From Actinomadura graeca (GTDB taxonomy: Bacteria; Actinomycetota; Actinomycetes; Streptosporangiales; Streptosporangiaceae): a DNA stretch of 64,000 nt. The translations under genes were made by a program, and so were the position numbers. Shown one piece after another: positions 43,806 to 52,794 of the stretch. The stretch spans positions 6,386,001-6,450,000 of the forward strand of contig NZ_CP059572.1 of assembly GCF_019175365.1 (NCBI RefSeq), written 5' to 3'. The stretch's first letter is position 1. The number at the start of each line of letters is the position of its first letter. The notes beneath the pieces were generated by a model. It was not told the DNA's origin, searched no databases, and saw only the letters and a list, made by a program, of their open reading frames with translations.

Positions 43806-44690
43806 GTGAATCGAGCGACGTTGCCCGGCCCGGTCGTGTCCGCGGGCCGCAGTGTGATCCGCGGGTACGGGATGAGCACGGCCGCCCTGCGGCCCGGCCC
43901 CGACTTCCTCCTGATCGGCGCGAAACGGGGCGGGTCCACGTCGCTCTACTACACGCTGCTGGAGCATCCGAACGTGATGCCGCTGTTCCCGAACGCGCGG
44001 CTGCTGCCCAAGGACAACCACACCAAGGGCGTCCACTACTTCGACTCCAACTACGACAAGGGCGCCACCTGGTACCGGTCGCATTTCCCGACCTCGGGCC
44101 GCCGCTCCGGCAAGGTCGTGGGGGAGGGGTCGCCGTACTACCTGTTCCACCCCCTGGCGGCGGAGCGGGCCGGGCGCGACGTCCCGGAGGCGAAGATCCT
44201 CCTCGTCCTGCGGGACCCGATCGAGCGGGCTTTCTCGCACTACCGGGAGCGGCGCCGCCAGAACGCCGAGGACCTCGCGACGTTCGAGGAGGCCCTGGAG
44301 GCGGAGGCCGGGCGCCTGGACGGCGAGGAGGAGCGGATCGTCTCCGAGCCCGGCTACCTCAGCTACGCGCACGAGCAGCAGTCCTACCGGGCGCAGGGCG
44401 AGTACGCCCCGCACCTGCGGCGCTGGATGGAGCACTTCCCCGCCGAGCAGGTCCGTGTGCTGGCGGCCGAGGAGTTCTACGCCGACCCGCAGGCCGCCTG
44501 CGACGAGGTGGCGGTGTTCCTCGGCCTCGAACCGGCGCCGCTGCCCCCGTCGGCGGTCAAGGTGTGGAACGCGGCGCCGAGCCAGGACCTCGACCCCGCG
44601 ACGCGGCAGCGTCTCGCCGAGCACTACGCGCCGTTCAACGCCGACCTGGAAGCGCTCCTGGGCCGCACGTTCCCCTGGACCCGCCCCTGA
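43806..44690 (+). CDS. PAPS-dependent sulfotransferase
   Basis: 294 aa. The 5'-phosphosulfate loop is in FLLIGAKRGGSTSLYYTLLEHP and the 3'-phosphate site in LLVLRDPIERAFSHYRERR, both diagnostic. GVHYFD and VVGEGSPYYLFHP follow the carbohydrate sulfotransferase pattern. It transfers sulfate from PAPS to a hydroxyl, probably on a sugar of the local polysaccharide. GTG 43806 has TAATCT (43793-43798) 7 nt upstream, so leaderless; ATG 43872 is an alternative. Membrane helices and a signal are absent, so it acts in the cytosol before export. Confidence 0.93.
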   Translation: MNRATLPGPVVSAGRSVIRGYGMSTAALRPGPDFLLIGAKRGGSTSLYYTLLEHPNVMPLFPNARLLPKDNHTKGVHYFDSNYDKGATWYRSHFPTSGRRSGKVVGEGSPYYLFHPLAAERAGRDVPEAKILLVLRDPIERAFSHYRERRRQNAEDLATFEEALEAEAGRLDGEEERIVSEPGYLSYAHEQQSYRAQGEYAPHLRRWMEHFPAEQVRVLAAEEFYADPQAACDEVAVFLGLEPAPLPPSAVKVWNAAPSQDLDPATRQRLAEHYAPFNADLEALLGRTFPWTRP

Positions 44691-44702
44691 CCCGTCCTGG
44701 GC

Positions 44703-44731
44703 CCGGCCGGTCCCCCGCGGGGGCCGGCCGG
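44703..44731. terminator. Bidirectional hairpin between sulfotransferase and beta-helix genes
   Basis: CCGGCCGG (44703-44710) and CCGGCCGG (44724-44731) pair, with an inner CCCCC/GGGGG stem (44712-44716, 44719-44723). It fills the 45-bp gap between two convergent genes. Confidence 0.65.
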
Positions 44732-44735
44732 TGAC

Positions 44736-46523
44736 TCAGAACGAGAACGAGCCGATGTGGCGGGTCCCCTTCGGCTCGCCGAGCAGCTCGGCGATGTCGG
44801 CGGGGAGGGGCATCGCGTTGTTGGCGTCGGCGCCCGGCGCGACGGCGTCTTCGAGGTCGCCTTCGGTGCGGGCGGCGGTCGCGGTGCCGAGGAACGCGCC
44901 CCGCGTCTCCTGCCCGGTCGCCGTCCGGAAGCGGCCAAGGTCGGCGAAGGAGTGCCGGGACCACAGGATCAGCGTGCGGGGGTTGGCGGCGTCCGGGCGG
45001 ACGTAGACGTTGCCGTTCACCGTCAGGTTCATCTGCGCGGCGGTGCGCTCGCCGGTGTGGTCGGTGACGCACAGCAGGCAGGGGGTGTCCGGGCGGGCGT
45101 CGGCGAAGGTGTTGTTGCTCACCGTGGTCTTCCCGATCCGCCAGGTCATGGCCGGGTCCGGCCCCTTCTGGCGCGGGTCGCGGCCGGGCACACCCGGGTC
45201 GTCGCGGCGCCGCGGGTCCTGGACGAGGAAGACGGCGCGGCCGTTGCCCGCCATCGAGTTGTTCCAGATCCGGACGTCGGAGGTGTTGTTCACCTTCATC
45301 CCGTCGCCGGCGTTGCCGCTGATGACGTTGCCCGCGACCACCGCCTTCGCGCTCAGCTCCAGGGAGATGCCGTGGTGGGCGTTGCGCAGGATCCGGGAAC
45401 CGGTGATCGTGATGTCGTAGACGGACTCGTCCATCCACAGGCCCTTGCCGAGGTTGTCGGCGACCGTGCTGTCGACCACCGCGACCTTGCGCGACCGGGT
45501 GATCTTGAAGCCTCCCGATACCGGCGAGTACTTGAACCGCTCCCGGTTGTTGTGGTCCAGGCGCACGCCCTCCAGCCGCAGGTCGTCGGCCGTGTTGGCG
45601 TGGATGCCGAGGAGCCCGTTGCCGGAGCTGGTGACGTGCCGGACGCGGCCGTGCGCGGCGACGACGGTGAGGCCGGTCGTCGCCGACTCGGTGACGACCA
45701 CGTTCTCCACGGTGATCTTCGGAGCGGTGGCCCGGACCGTGGCGATGTCGGGCAGCGACGTCGCGTAGCGGCGCACCCCGATGCCGCGCAGGGTGCTCCC
45801 CTCGCTGTCGATCGTGATGGCCTTGCCGAGCGTGCTCGCGCGGACGTCGTGGCCGCGCGGGTCGGAGCCGACGTAGAGGCGCGAGCCGCCCTCGTCGACG
45901 TAGAAGGTGCCGGGCCCGACCTCGTCGCGGGACCCGACCTGCTTCTGCGGCGCCCCGTCCAGCCAGAGCTGGTCGGGGTGGGAGGCCATCGGATGCCGGG
46001 GGGAGACGAACTGGAAGTCGACGTCCGAGCTGGGCCGCGCCCCGGGCGTGTAGGTGGGGCTGGAGTCGAACCGGGCGGTCCAGCCGCCGTGCACCCAGGC
46101 GTCGCCCTCGGCGGCCCATCCGGAGACGCGCGAGCTGCCGTCGAACCAGACGGCCTCGCGGGGGTGGGACTGGATCGTCAGCCGCTTGCCGCGCGGGACG
46201 GTGACGCTCTCGTGGTAGACGCCGCCGCGCAGCACGATCGTCCCGCCGGCGGGGGCCTTGCCGATCGCCCTGCCGAGGGTGCGCAGCGGGTGCTTGCGCG
46301 TGCCCTGCGCCCCGTCGTCGCCGGACGGTGAGACGAACACGGCCCCGTCCGGGACCTTGTAGGACGTGCTGCCCACGGGGGCCGCGCCGGGCCGCGCGGG
46401 CAGCGACGACACCGGTGCCTTCCCGTCCTGCCGCGGGATCTGCCAGCCGAGGAAGCCGACGCTCACGATCACCGGCAGTGCGAGCACCCGGACGATCGTC
46501 GTCCGGTTCGAGCTGTGCGGCAT
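44736..46523 (-). CDS. Secreted right-handed parallel beta-helix protein
   Basis: 595 aa. The N-terminal hydrophobic signal/anchor (VRVLALPVIVSVGFLGW) is followed by a DUF1565-type start, FVSPSGDDGAQGTRKHPLRTLGRAI, the beginning of a right-handed beta-helix. The helix coils have repeats such as ITIDSEGSTLRGIGVRRY, GGFKITRSRKVAVVDSTVADN, GISLELSAKAVVAGNVISGN and KTTVSNNTF. This fold holds many polysaccharide lyases, epimerases and depolymerases, so it may trim or bind the locus polysaccharide. No specific catalytic motif stands out. The start is ATG 46523 with TAGGGAG upstream. Confidence 0.85.
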   Translation of the reverse strand: MPHSSNRTTIVRVLALPVIVSVGFLGWQIPRQDGKAPVSSLPARPGAAPVGSTSYKVPDGAVFVSPSGDDGAQGTRKHPLRTLGRAIGKAPAGGTIVLRGGVYHESVTVPRGKRLTIQSHPREAVWFDGSSRVSGWAAEGDAWVHGGWTARFDSSPTYTPGARPSSDVDFQFVSPRHPMASHPDQLWLDGAPQKQVGSRDEVGPGTFYVDEGGSRLYVGSDPRGHDVRASTLGKAITIDSEGSTLRGIGVRRYATSLPDIATVRATAPKITVENVVVTESATTGLTVVAAHGRVRHVTSSGNGLLGIHANTADDLRLEGVRLDHNNRERFKYSPVSGGFKITRSRKVAVVDSTVADNLGKGLWMDESVYDITITGSRILRNAHHGISLELSAKAVVAGNVISGNAGDGMKVNNTSDVRIWNNSMAGNGRAVFLVQDPRRRDDPGVPGRDPRQKGPDPAMTWRIGKTTVSNNTFADARPDTPCLLCVTDHTGERTAAQMNLTVNGNVYVRPDAANPRTLILWSRHSFADLGRFRTATGQETRGAFLGTATAARTEGDLEDAVAPGADANNAMPLPADIAELLGEPKGTRHIGSFSF

Positions 46524-46614
46524 GGTGAGACTCCCTACCCCCGGAAAGCCCTGACATAAGGAACGTACCGACCACGGGGCCGTCCGGCCACTCCAGTCAC
46601 CGTTCCGGTCTCCC

Positions 46615-46740
46615 GCGGGGGGCGACCCCCGCACCCCCGGAACTGCTCTGTTTCTTGCGGGGGGCGACCCCCGCACCCCCGGAACTGCTCTGTCTCTTGC
46701 GGGGGGCGACCCCCGCACCCCCGGAACTGCTCTGGGTCGC
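46615..46740. repeat. Three tandem 42-bp repeats, each a hairpin
   Basis: Near-identical 42-bp units start at 46615, 46657 and 46699. Each begins with GCGGGGGgcgaCCCCCGC, a 7-bp perfect stem with a 4-nt loop, followed by ACCCCCGGAACTGCTCTG. They lie between the start of the beta-helix gene and the stop of the lipoprotein gene, 6 bp downstream of the latter on the minus strand. They could be a triple terminator or a protein-binding array. Confidence 0.85.
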
Positions 46741-46745
46741 GGGGC

Positions 46746-47330
46746 TCAGGGGTGCAGCGCTCCCGCGAACAGCGCGGCGCGGTGCTGGGCGTCGAACTTG
46801 ACCCCCAGCGCGACCGACTTGTAGCCGGCGGGCGGGATCTCGAACGCGTAGGACGCCTTCTTGTCCTTGCCCGGCGCCACCGTGCCGTAGAAGTCGTTGA
46901 TGTTCGCGTACGACGTGGGCTTCGCCTCGGCCTTGCGGGGGCCGTACTTGGCCACGACGCGGACCTGGTTGAGGTCCAGCGGCTTGGCCGACCCGTTCGC
47001 GAAGCTCAGCGTGAAGATCGTGAGCACCCGCCCGGCGATCTGGCCGGGGCCGTCCGCCTTGTTCTTGACGTAGCGGATGCCGCTGATCTTCACGGTGATC
47101 TTGTCGTTGTAGGTGACGGGCTTGCGCAGGCCGGTGGAGGACTTCAGGTCCAGCGCGCCCGGGGCCGCGTTCGCCGACGACTCCGGCTGCGTGCTCGGCG
47201 GGGGCGGCGGCGCCTGCTTGCCCGAGGACTTGTCCCCGCCCCCGCCGCATCCGGCCAGTGCGAGCGCCAGGGCCAGCGTCGCGGCCGTCGCGACGGGTCC
47301 CTTCGGCAGGCGGGATCCTCGGTCGGACAT
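46746..47330 (-). CDS. Lipoprotein with DUF4352-like immunoglobulin-type domain
   Basis: 194 aa. The signal peptide ends in a clear lipobox (LALALAGC, Cys about 28), then a Gly/Ser/Pro/Gln linker. A ~130-residue beta-sandwich domain with KITVKISGIRYVKNKADGPG, VLTIFTLSFANGSAKPLDLNQV and YGTVAPGKDKKASYAFEIP follows the pattern of DUF4352/Telomeric-repeat-like secreted domains. It is exported and anchored to the outer membrane face. ATG 47330 has GAGGAGAG upstream. A minus frame stays open for thousands of bp further but is antisense to the next gene. Function unknown. Confidence 0.85.
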   Translation of the reverse strand: MSDRGSRLPKGPVATAATLALALALAGCGGGGDKSSGKQAPPPPPSTQPESSANAAPGALDLKSSTGLRKPVTYNDKITVKISGIRYVKNKADGPGQIAGRVLTIFTLSFANGSAKPLDLNQVRVVAKYGPRKAEAKPTSYANINDFYGTVAPGKDKKASYAFEIPPAGYKSVALGVKFDAQHRAALFAGALHP

Positions 47331-47495
47331 GCGGCTCTCCTCGAATGTGGTCGGACTGGGAAAGTCAAGGGCGGAGGGCGGGCCCCGTGCGAAACCGGCC
47401 TGGGGGTGACCAGTGTAGTGCGGTGACTCCGTTACCCTGCCTTTACTCGCGTGTCCGTTGGGGGGCACGGGAGCGGATGGCAGGGGAACCACCCA

Positions 47496-50400
47496 GTGAG
47501 ACTTGTACCTTCGCATTGGCGTGCCTCGCGTGCACGCAGAACGGCCACAGCCGCCTTCACCGCCTTTTCGCTGGCGCTGGTGGGCGGCTCGGCCCTGACC
47601 GCCGCCCCGGCAGGCGCGGACATCGACCCCCCGGCCGGGACGCCGCCCACCGTGAGCGCCGATCCGCTGCCGACGTGGCAGGTCAACGGCGTCGTGTGGA
47701 GCATGGCGACGGTCGGGACGACGGTCTATGCGACCGGGAACTTCACCAAGGCGCGTCCGCCGGGGGTCGCCGTGGGCGGCGCCGGTGAGGTGACCCGGAA
47801 CAACATCCTGGCGTTCGACCTGACCACCGGGAACTTGATCACCTCGTTCGCGCACTCGCTGAACGGCCAGGGACTGCGGATCGTGGCCTCGCCGGACGGC
47901 AAGCGGGTGTACGTCGGCGGTGAGTTCACCACGGTCGACGGCAAGGCCCGCCAGCGCCTGGCCGCCTTCGACACCGCCACCGGCGCGCTCGTCGAGGGCT
48001 TCGCGCCCCAGGTGGGGTCGATCGTGCGGGGCATCGCCGCGACGGACACGACCGTGTACTTCGGCGGGAACTTCTTCAACGTCAACGGCAAGTCCCGGAC
48101 GCGCCTCGCCGCGGTGAACGCCTCCAACGGCGCCAACGTCGACACCTGGCGTCCCACCGCGGACGACGACGAGGTCTACGCCCTGGCCATGGCTCCGGGC
48201 AATGAGCGCGTGCTCATCGGCGGGCGCTTCCAGAAGCTCAACGGGGCGGCGCAGGTCGGCGTCGGAGCGGTGAACACCACCAACGGCGCGTCGCTGCCGT
48301 GGAACAGCAAGCCGGTCCCGACGAAGAAGGACAGCACCCACTTCTCGTACGTGACGGACCTGTTCGTGTCCGGTGACACCGTCTTCGGCGCCGCGGACGG
48401 TGAGGGCGGGCACTGGTTCGACGGGCGGTTCGCCGCCAAGGCCGCCACCGGCGACCTGGTCTGGCTCGACAACTGCTACGGCGCCACCTACGGGATGTTC
48501 GTCCAGAACCAGGCCGTCTACAGCGTCTCGCACGCGCACGACTGCTCCTCGCTGGGGGCGTTCCCGGAGACGAAGCCGCAGTCGTGGCACCGTGCGCTCG
48601 CCGAGACGACCTACCCGACCGGCACCGACCAGGCGCCCCCCGGCGCCAACAGCAACTACAGCGGCCAGCCGATCCCGAGCCTGCTGCACTGGTTCCCGAC
48701 CGTCGCGCAGGGGACGTTCACCGGGCAGTACCAGGGGGCCTGGTCCGTCACCGGCAACGACGCCTACGTCGCCCTGGGCGGGGAGTTCCCCAAGGTGAAC
48801 GGCAAGGCCCAGCAGGGTCTCGTCCGGTTCGCGCTCAAGGCCGGCGCGCCGAACAAGGCCGGTCCGGTCGCCGCCGATCTGGGCACCCCGGTCGCGAAGA
48901 GCATGGCGGACGGCAGCGTCCGCGTGTCCTGGAACACCACCTGGGACATGGACAACGCGTCCCTGAAGTACGAGGTGTTCCGCGACAGCGGGACGACGCC
49001 CATCGGCACGGTCGAGAAGGCGTCCACATTCTGGGACCAGCCGAACGCCGCGTTCTTCGACAAGAGCGCTCCGTCCGGCGCCCACACCTACAAGATCCGC
49101 GTGGTGGACTCGGCGGGCAACGCCGTGACCGGCGCCGCGTCCAACGCGGCGACGCCGGGGAGCGGCACCCCCGGCCCGTACGCGGGGGAGATCACCGGTG
49201 ACGGCGCGAGCGCCTACTGGCGCCTCGGCGAGAGCAGCGGCCCCGGATTCGACTACGCGGGCGTGAACGACCTCACGATCGGCACCGGCGTGGTGCGCGG
49301 CCAGGCCGGGGCGATCTCCGGCGACGCCGACCGGGCGCTGGCGTTCAACGGCACCTCCTCCGGGACGGCCGGCAGCGGCGCCGCGCCCACCCGGCAGGGC
49401 TTCAGCGTCGAGGCGTGGGTGAAGACCACCTCCAAGTCCGGCGGGAAGATCATCGGGTACGGGAACGCCGCGTCCGGGCTCAGCGCGAAGTACGACCGGC
49501 ACCTGTACATGACCAACGACGGGCGGGTCGTGTTCGGCGTCTACCCGGGCGCGACGAAGACCGTCCAGAGCGGCACCGGGTTCAACGACGGCAAGTGGCA
49601 CCACGTGGTCGGGACGCTCGACGGCGGCGCCGGGCTCAAGATCTTCGTGGACGGCGCGCAGAAGGCCGCCGACCCGGCCGCGAAGACGGCCGAGACCTAC
49701 GCGGGCTACTGGCGCGTCGGCGGCGACAACCTCAGCGGGTGGCCGAACAAGCCGACCAGCAACTTCCTCAGCGGGACGCTGGACGAGGTCGCCGTCTACC
49801 CGCGCGCGCTGACGGCGGCGGAGGTGACGCGGCACCACGGCCTCGGCACCGGCACCGTCCAGCCGAACCAGCCGCCGACCGCCGCGTTCACCTCGTCCTG
49901 CGACCAGCTCGCATGCACGTTCGACGGGTCGGGCTCCGCCGACGCCGACGGGTCCGTCGCGGGCTACGCGTGGGACTTCGGCGACGGGCAGACCGGGACC
50001 GGTGCCAAGCCGTCCCACACCTACGCGTCGGCCGGGGAGTACACGGTCAAGCTGAAGGTGACCGACGACCGGGGCGCGGCGAACGAGGTGCTGCACACCG
50101 TCGCGGCCAAGTCCAGCACGCTCGCGGCCGACGAGTTCGGCCGTACCGTGACCGGCGGGTGGGGCAGCGCCGACACCGGCGGCGCCTGGACCCGGAACGG
50201 CTCGGGCGGCGTGCTGTCCGTGGGCGGCACCGGGCACATCGAGCTGGGCGCCCCCGGCAACAGCGGCGGCGGCTACCTCAACGGCGTCTCGTCCGCGGAC
50301 ACCGACCTGACGTTCACCGCGGCACTGGACAAGGAGGGCACCGGCAACGGCGTCTACCTGGCGGCCATCGGACGGCGCGTGGGAACCGAGGGCGACTACC

Positions 50401-50759
50401 GGGCCAGGCTCCGGCTGCGCCCGTCCGGGGTGGTGTCCCTCAAGCTCAGCCGCCTGGGCGCGGGCGGTGCCGAGACCGACATCGTCGCGGAGCAGACCGT
50501 CGCCGGGCTGACGTATGAACCCGGCAAGCGGCTGCACGTGCGGCTCCAGGTGACGGGCACCTCGCCCACCACGCTGAAGGCCAAGGCGTGGGCGGACGGG
50601 GCGGCCGAGCCGGACTGGCAGCTCACCGGAACCGACGCGACCGCCGGGCTGCAGTCCGCGGGCTCCATCGGCGTATGGACCTATCTCGCGGGTAACACCA
50701 CCAACGCACCCGTCGTGGTGTCGGTGGACGATCTGCGGGCGGTCCGCGTCGCCGATTGA
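47496..50759 (+). CDS. Secreted multidomain protein: beta-propeller, FN3, LamG-like, PKD and C-terminal sandwich
   Basis: 1087 aa from GTG 47496. Signal peptide to about residue 41. A beta-propeller of delta-60/WD-like repeats covers about 50-460 (for example GGEFTTVDGKARQRLAAFD, GGNFFNVNGKSRTRLAAV). A fibronectin-type III domain is at about 463-560, a concanavalin/LamG-like domain at about 570-785, a PKD domain at about 792-870 (YAWDFGDGQTG) and a final beta-sandwich to 1087. There is no anchor at the C-terminus, so it is probably released or wall-associated. The propeller is nearly identical to the next gene. The domain set suggests carbohydrate binding or adhesion. A U-tract terminator follows. 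Confidence 0.88.
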   Translation: MRLVPSHWRASRARRTATAAFTAFSLALVGGSALTAAPAGADIDPPAGTPPTVSADPLPTWQVNGVVWSMATVGTTVYATGNFTKARPPGVAVGGAGEVTRNNILAFDLTTGNLITSFAHSLNGQGLRIVASPDGKRVYVGGEFTTVDGKARQRLAAFDTATGALVEGFAPQVGSIVRGIAATDTTVYFGGNFFNVNGKSRTRLAAVNASNGANVDTWRPTADDDEVYALAMAPGNERVLIGGRFQKLNGAAQVGVGAVNTTNGASLPWNSKPVPTKKDSTHFSYVTDLFVSGDTVFGAADGEGGHWFDGRFAAKAATGDLVWLDNCYGATYGMFVQNQAVYSVSHAHDCSSLGAFPETKPQSWHRALAETTYPTGTDQAPPGANSNYSGQPIPSLLHWFPTVAQGTFTGQYQGAWSVTGNDAYVALGGEFPKVNGKAQQGLVRFALKAGAPNKAGPVAADLGTPVAKSMADGSVRVSWNTTWDMDNASLKYEVFRDSGTTPIGTVEKASTFWDQPNAAFFDKSAPSGAHTYKIRVVDSAGNAVTGAASNAATPGSGTPGPYAGEITGDGASAYWRLGESSGPGFDYAGVNDLTIGTGVVRGQAGAISGDADRALAFNGTSSGTAGSGAAPTRQGFSVEAWVKTTSKSGGKIIGYGNAASGLSAKYDRHLYMTNDGRVVFGVYPGATKTVQSGTGFNDGKWHHVVGTLDGGAGLKIFVDGAQKAADPAAKTAETYAGYWRVGGDNLSGWPNKPTSNFLSGTLDEVAVYPRALTAAEVTRHHGLGTGTVQPNQPPTAAFTSSCDQLACTFDGSGSADADGSVAGYAWDFGDGQTGTGAKPSHTYASAGEYTVKLKVTDDRGAANEVLHTVAAKSSTLAADEFGRTVTGGWGSADTGGAWTRNGSGGVLSVGGTGHIELGAPGNSGGGYLNGVSSADTDLTFTAALDKEGTGNGVYLAAIGRRVGTEGDYRARLRLRPSGVVSLKLSRLGAGGAETDIVAEQTVAGLTYEPGKRLHVRLQVTGTSPTTLKAKAWADGAAEPDWQLTGTDATAGLQSAGSIGVWTYLAGNTTNAPVVVSVDDLRAVRVAD

Positions 50760-50804
50760 CGGAAATCACCGGACATCGGTGGAGAAATCGCTGACGCATG
50801 AAAG

Positions 50805-50840
50805 CGCCCCGGGGTTGACATCCCGGGGCGTCTTTCTTTT
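50805..50840 (+). terminator. Rho-independent terminator with U-tract
   Basis: CGCCCCGGG (50805-50813) and CCCGGGGCG (50822-50830) form a 9-bp stem, loop 8 nt, followed by tctttctttt. It is the only hairpin here with a clear T-run, 46 bp after the multidomain gene, and insulates its paralog downstream. Confidence 0.85.
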
Positions 50841-51010
50841 CCGCGACGTCGATGACTTCGATCACCAAGGCGCCCGAAGTCGCTTGTTCCATGAATTCGG
50901 TCACGATTTCATAAGGGCGCCGATGCGCCGTCCGGGGAGACCGCTAGGCTCTCCAGATCCAGAGTGGCCGTAGGGGTCACAAGGGTCTGATGGGCTAGGG
51001 GATCCGACTC

Positions 51011-52663
51011 GTGAAAGCTCTAATGCGACAGCGCCGGGCGGGCGTGCGCGCGGGTCTGGCGGCCGCCGCGACCCTCACGCTCGCGGGCGCGTCCTTCATG
51101 CCGGCGACGACCGCCGGCGCCGACACCGTGCCGCCGAGCGGCACGCCGACGACCGTCAGCGCCGATCCGTTGCCGACGTGGCAGGTCAACGGCGTCGTGT
51201 GGAGCATGACGACGGTCGGGACGACGGTCTACGCGACCGGGAACTTCACCAAGGCGCGTCCGCCGGGGGTCGCCGTGGGCGGCGCGGGCGAGGTCACGCG
51301 CAACAACATCCTGGCGTTCAACCTGGCCACCGGGAACCTCATCACCTCGTTCGCGCACTCGCTGAACGGCCAGGGCCTGCGGATCGTGGCCTCGCCGGAC
51401 GGCAAGCGGGTGTACGTCGGCGGCGAGTTCACCACGGTGGACGGCAAGGCGCACAACCGCCTCGCCGCGTTCGACACCGCGACCGGCGCCCTGGTCGACG
51501 CCTTCGACCCCAAGGTCGGCAACATCGTCCGGGGCATCGCCGCGACGAACTCGACCGTGTACTTCGGCGGGAACTTCTTCAACGTCAACGGCAAGTCCCG
51601 GACGCGCCTCGCCGCGGTGAACGCCTCCAACGGCGACAACGTCGACACCTGGCGCCCGACGGCCGACGACAACGAGGTCTACGCCCTCGCGATGGCGCCC
51701 GGCAATGAGCGCGTCCTCATCGGCGGCCGCTTCCAGAAGCTCAACGGCGCCCAGCACGTCGGCATCGGCGCGGTGAACACGACCACCGGCGCGTCCCTGC
51801 CGTGGAGCAGCAAGCCGATCCCCACCAAGCTCGACAGCACCCACTTCTCCTACGTCACGGACCTGTTCGTGTCCGGTGACACCGTCTTCGGCGCCGCGGA
51901 CGGCGAGGGCGGGCACTGGTTCGACGGGCGGTTCGCCGCCAAGGCCGCCACCGGCGACCTGGTCTGGCTCGACAACTGCTACGGCGCCACCTACGGCGTC
52001 TTCTCGCAGGGCCAGGCGCTCTACAGCGTCTCGCACGCGCACGACTGCTCCTCGCTCGGCGCGTTCCCCGAGACCAGGCCGACGACGTGGCACCGCGCGC
52101 TCGCCGAGACCAAGGTCGCCACCGGTACCGACAAGGCGCCTCCCGGCTCCAACAGCAACTACCGCAACCAGCCGATCCCGAGCCTGCTGCACTGGTTCCC
52201 GACCCTGTCCCAGGGGACGTTCACCAAGCAGTACCAGGCGGCCTGGGCCGTCACGGGCAACGACGACTACGTCGCGATGGGCGGGGAGTTCCCCAAGGTG
52301 AACGGCAAGGCCCAGCAGGGCCTCGTCCGGTTCGCCGTCAAGGCCAAGGCGCCCAACAAGACCGGCCCGGTGAAGGCCGACCTGGCCGCGCCGACCGCGT
52401 CGAAGTCGTGGATGTCCACGCAGATCAAGGTGTCCTGGAAGACCACCTGGGACCAGGACAACGAAGCGCTCACCTACGAGGTCCTGCGCGACGCCGGCAC
52501 CACGCCGCTCACCACGATCACGAAGAACTCCTCGTTCTGGGTGCGGCCCACGCTGACCTTCACCGACACCAACCCGCCCAAGGGCTCGCACACCTACCGC
52601 ATCCGCGTGAAGGACGCGCTGGGCAACACGCTCACCAGCGCGGCCTCCGCGTCGGTCGGCTGA
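51011..52663 (+). CDS. Secreted beta-propeller/FN3 protein, paralog of the gene at 47496
   Basis: 550 aa from GTG 51011 (aggggatc upstream; ATG 51023 is an alternative). The signal peptide (to about 38) differs from its neighbour, but from ADPLPTWQVNGVVWSM on the propeller (about 45-455) is roughly 85% identical by eye, including the paired Cys segment DNCYGATYG and HAHDCSSLGAFPE. A single FN3 domain closes the protein; the LamG, PKD and last domains are absent. It is a tandem duplicate that either lost or never gained the C-terminal modules. Secreted; function unknown. Confidence 0.88.
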   Translation: MKALMRQRRAGVRAGLAAAATLTLAGASFMPATTAGADTVPPSGTPTTVSADPLPTWQVNGVVWSMTTVGTTVYATGNFTKARPPGVAVGGAGEVTRNNILAFNLATGNLITSFAHSLNGQGLRIVASPDGKRVYVGGEFTTVDGKAHNRLAAFDTATGALVDAFDPKVGNIVRGIAATNSTVYFGGNFFNVNGKSRTRLAAVNASNGDNVDTWRPTADDNEVYALAMAPGNERVLIGGRFQKLNGAQHVGIGAVNTTTGASLPWSSKPIPTKLDSTHFSYVTDLFVSGDTVFGAADGEGGHWFDGRFAAKAATGDLVWLDNCYGATYGVFSQGQALYSVSHAHDCSSLGAFPETRPTTWHRALAETKVATGTDKAPPGSNSNYRNQPIPSLLHWFPTLSQGTFTKQYQAAWAVTGNDDYVAMGGEFPKVNGKAQQGLVRFAVKAKAPNKTGPVKADLAAPTASKSWMSTQIKVSWKTTWDQDNEALTYEVLRDAGTTPLTTITKNSSFWVRPTLTFTDTNPPKGSHTYRIRVKDALGNTLTSAASASVG

Positions 52664-52703
52664 CCGGGCCCCCGCCCGTCAGAGGCCGTACGGCCTGACC
52701 AAC

Positions 52704-52738
52704 AGGAACACGCCCCGGCAATGCCGGGGCGTGTTCCT
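52704..52738 (+). terminator. 16-bp hairpin after the second propeller gene
   Basis: A 16-bp perfect stem pairs 52704-52719 with 52723-52738 around a 3-nt loop (aat), GGAACACGCCCCGGC being the left arm. A separate 14-bp palindrome AGGCCGTACGGCCT lies at 52683-52696. Both fall between convergent genes. Confidence 0.75.
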
Positions 52739-52794
52739 CGTCTTGGGCCCGCCGCCGCTCAGCGGCCGCGGGCCCGCAGCACAGGCGCCGTCTC

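Noticed and set aside
46615..46740. CRISPR-like array
   Set aside because: The repeats are contiguous 42-bp units with no unique spacers, and no cas genes are present.
47331..50537. A very long open minus-strand frame opposite the multidomain secreted gene
   Set aside because: Its translation is Arg/Gly/Val-rich without domains, while the plus strand encodes clear propeller, FN3, LamG and PKD domains. Only the first part (46746-47330) is a real gene.
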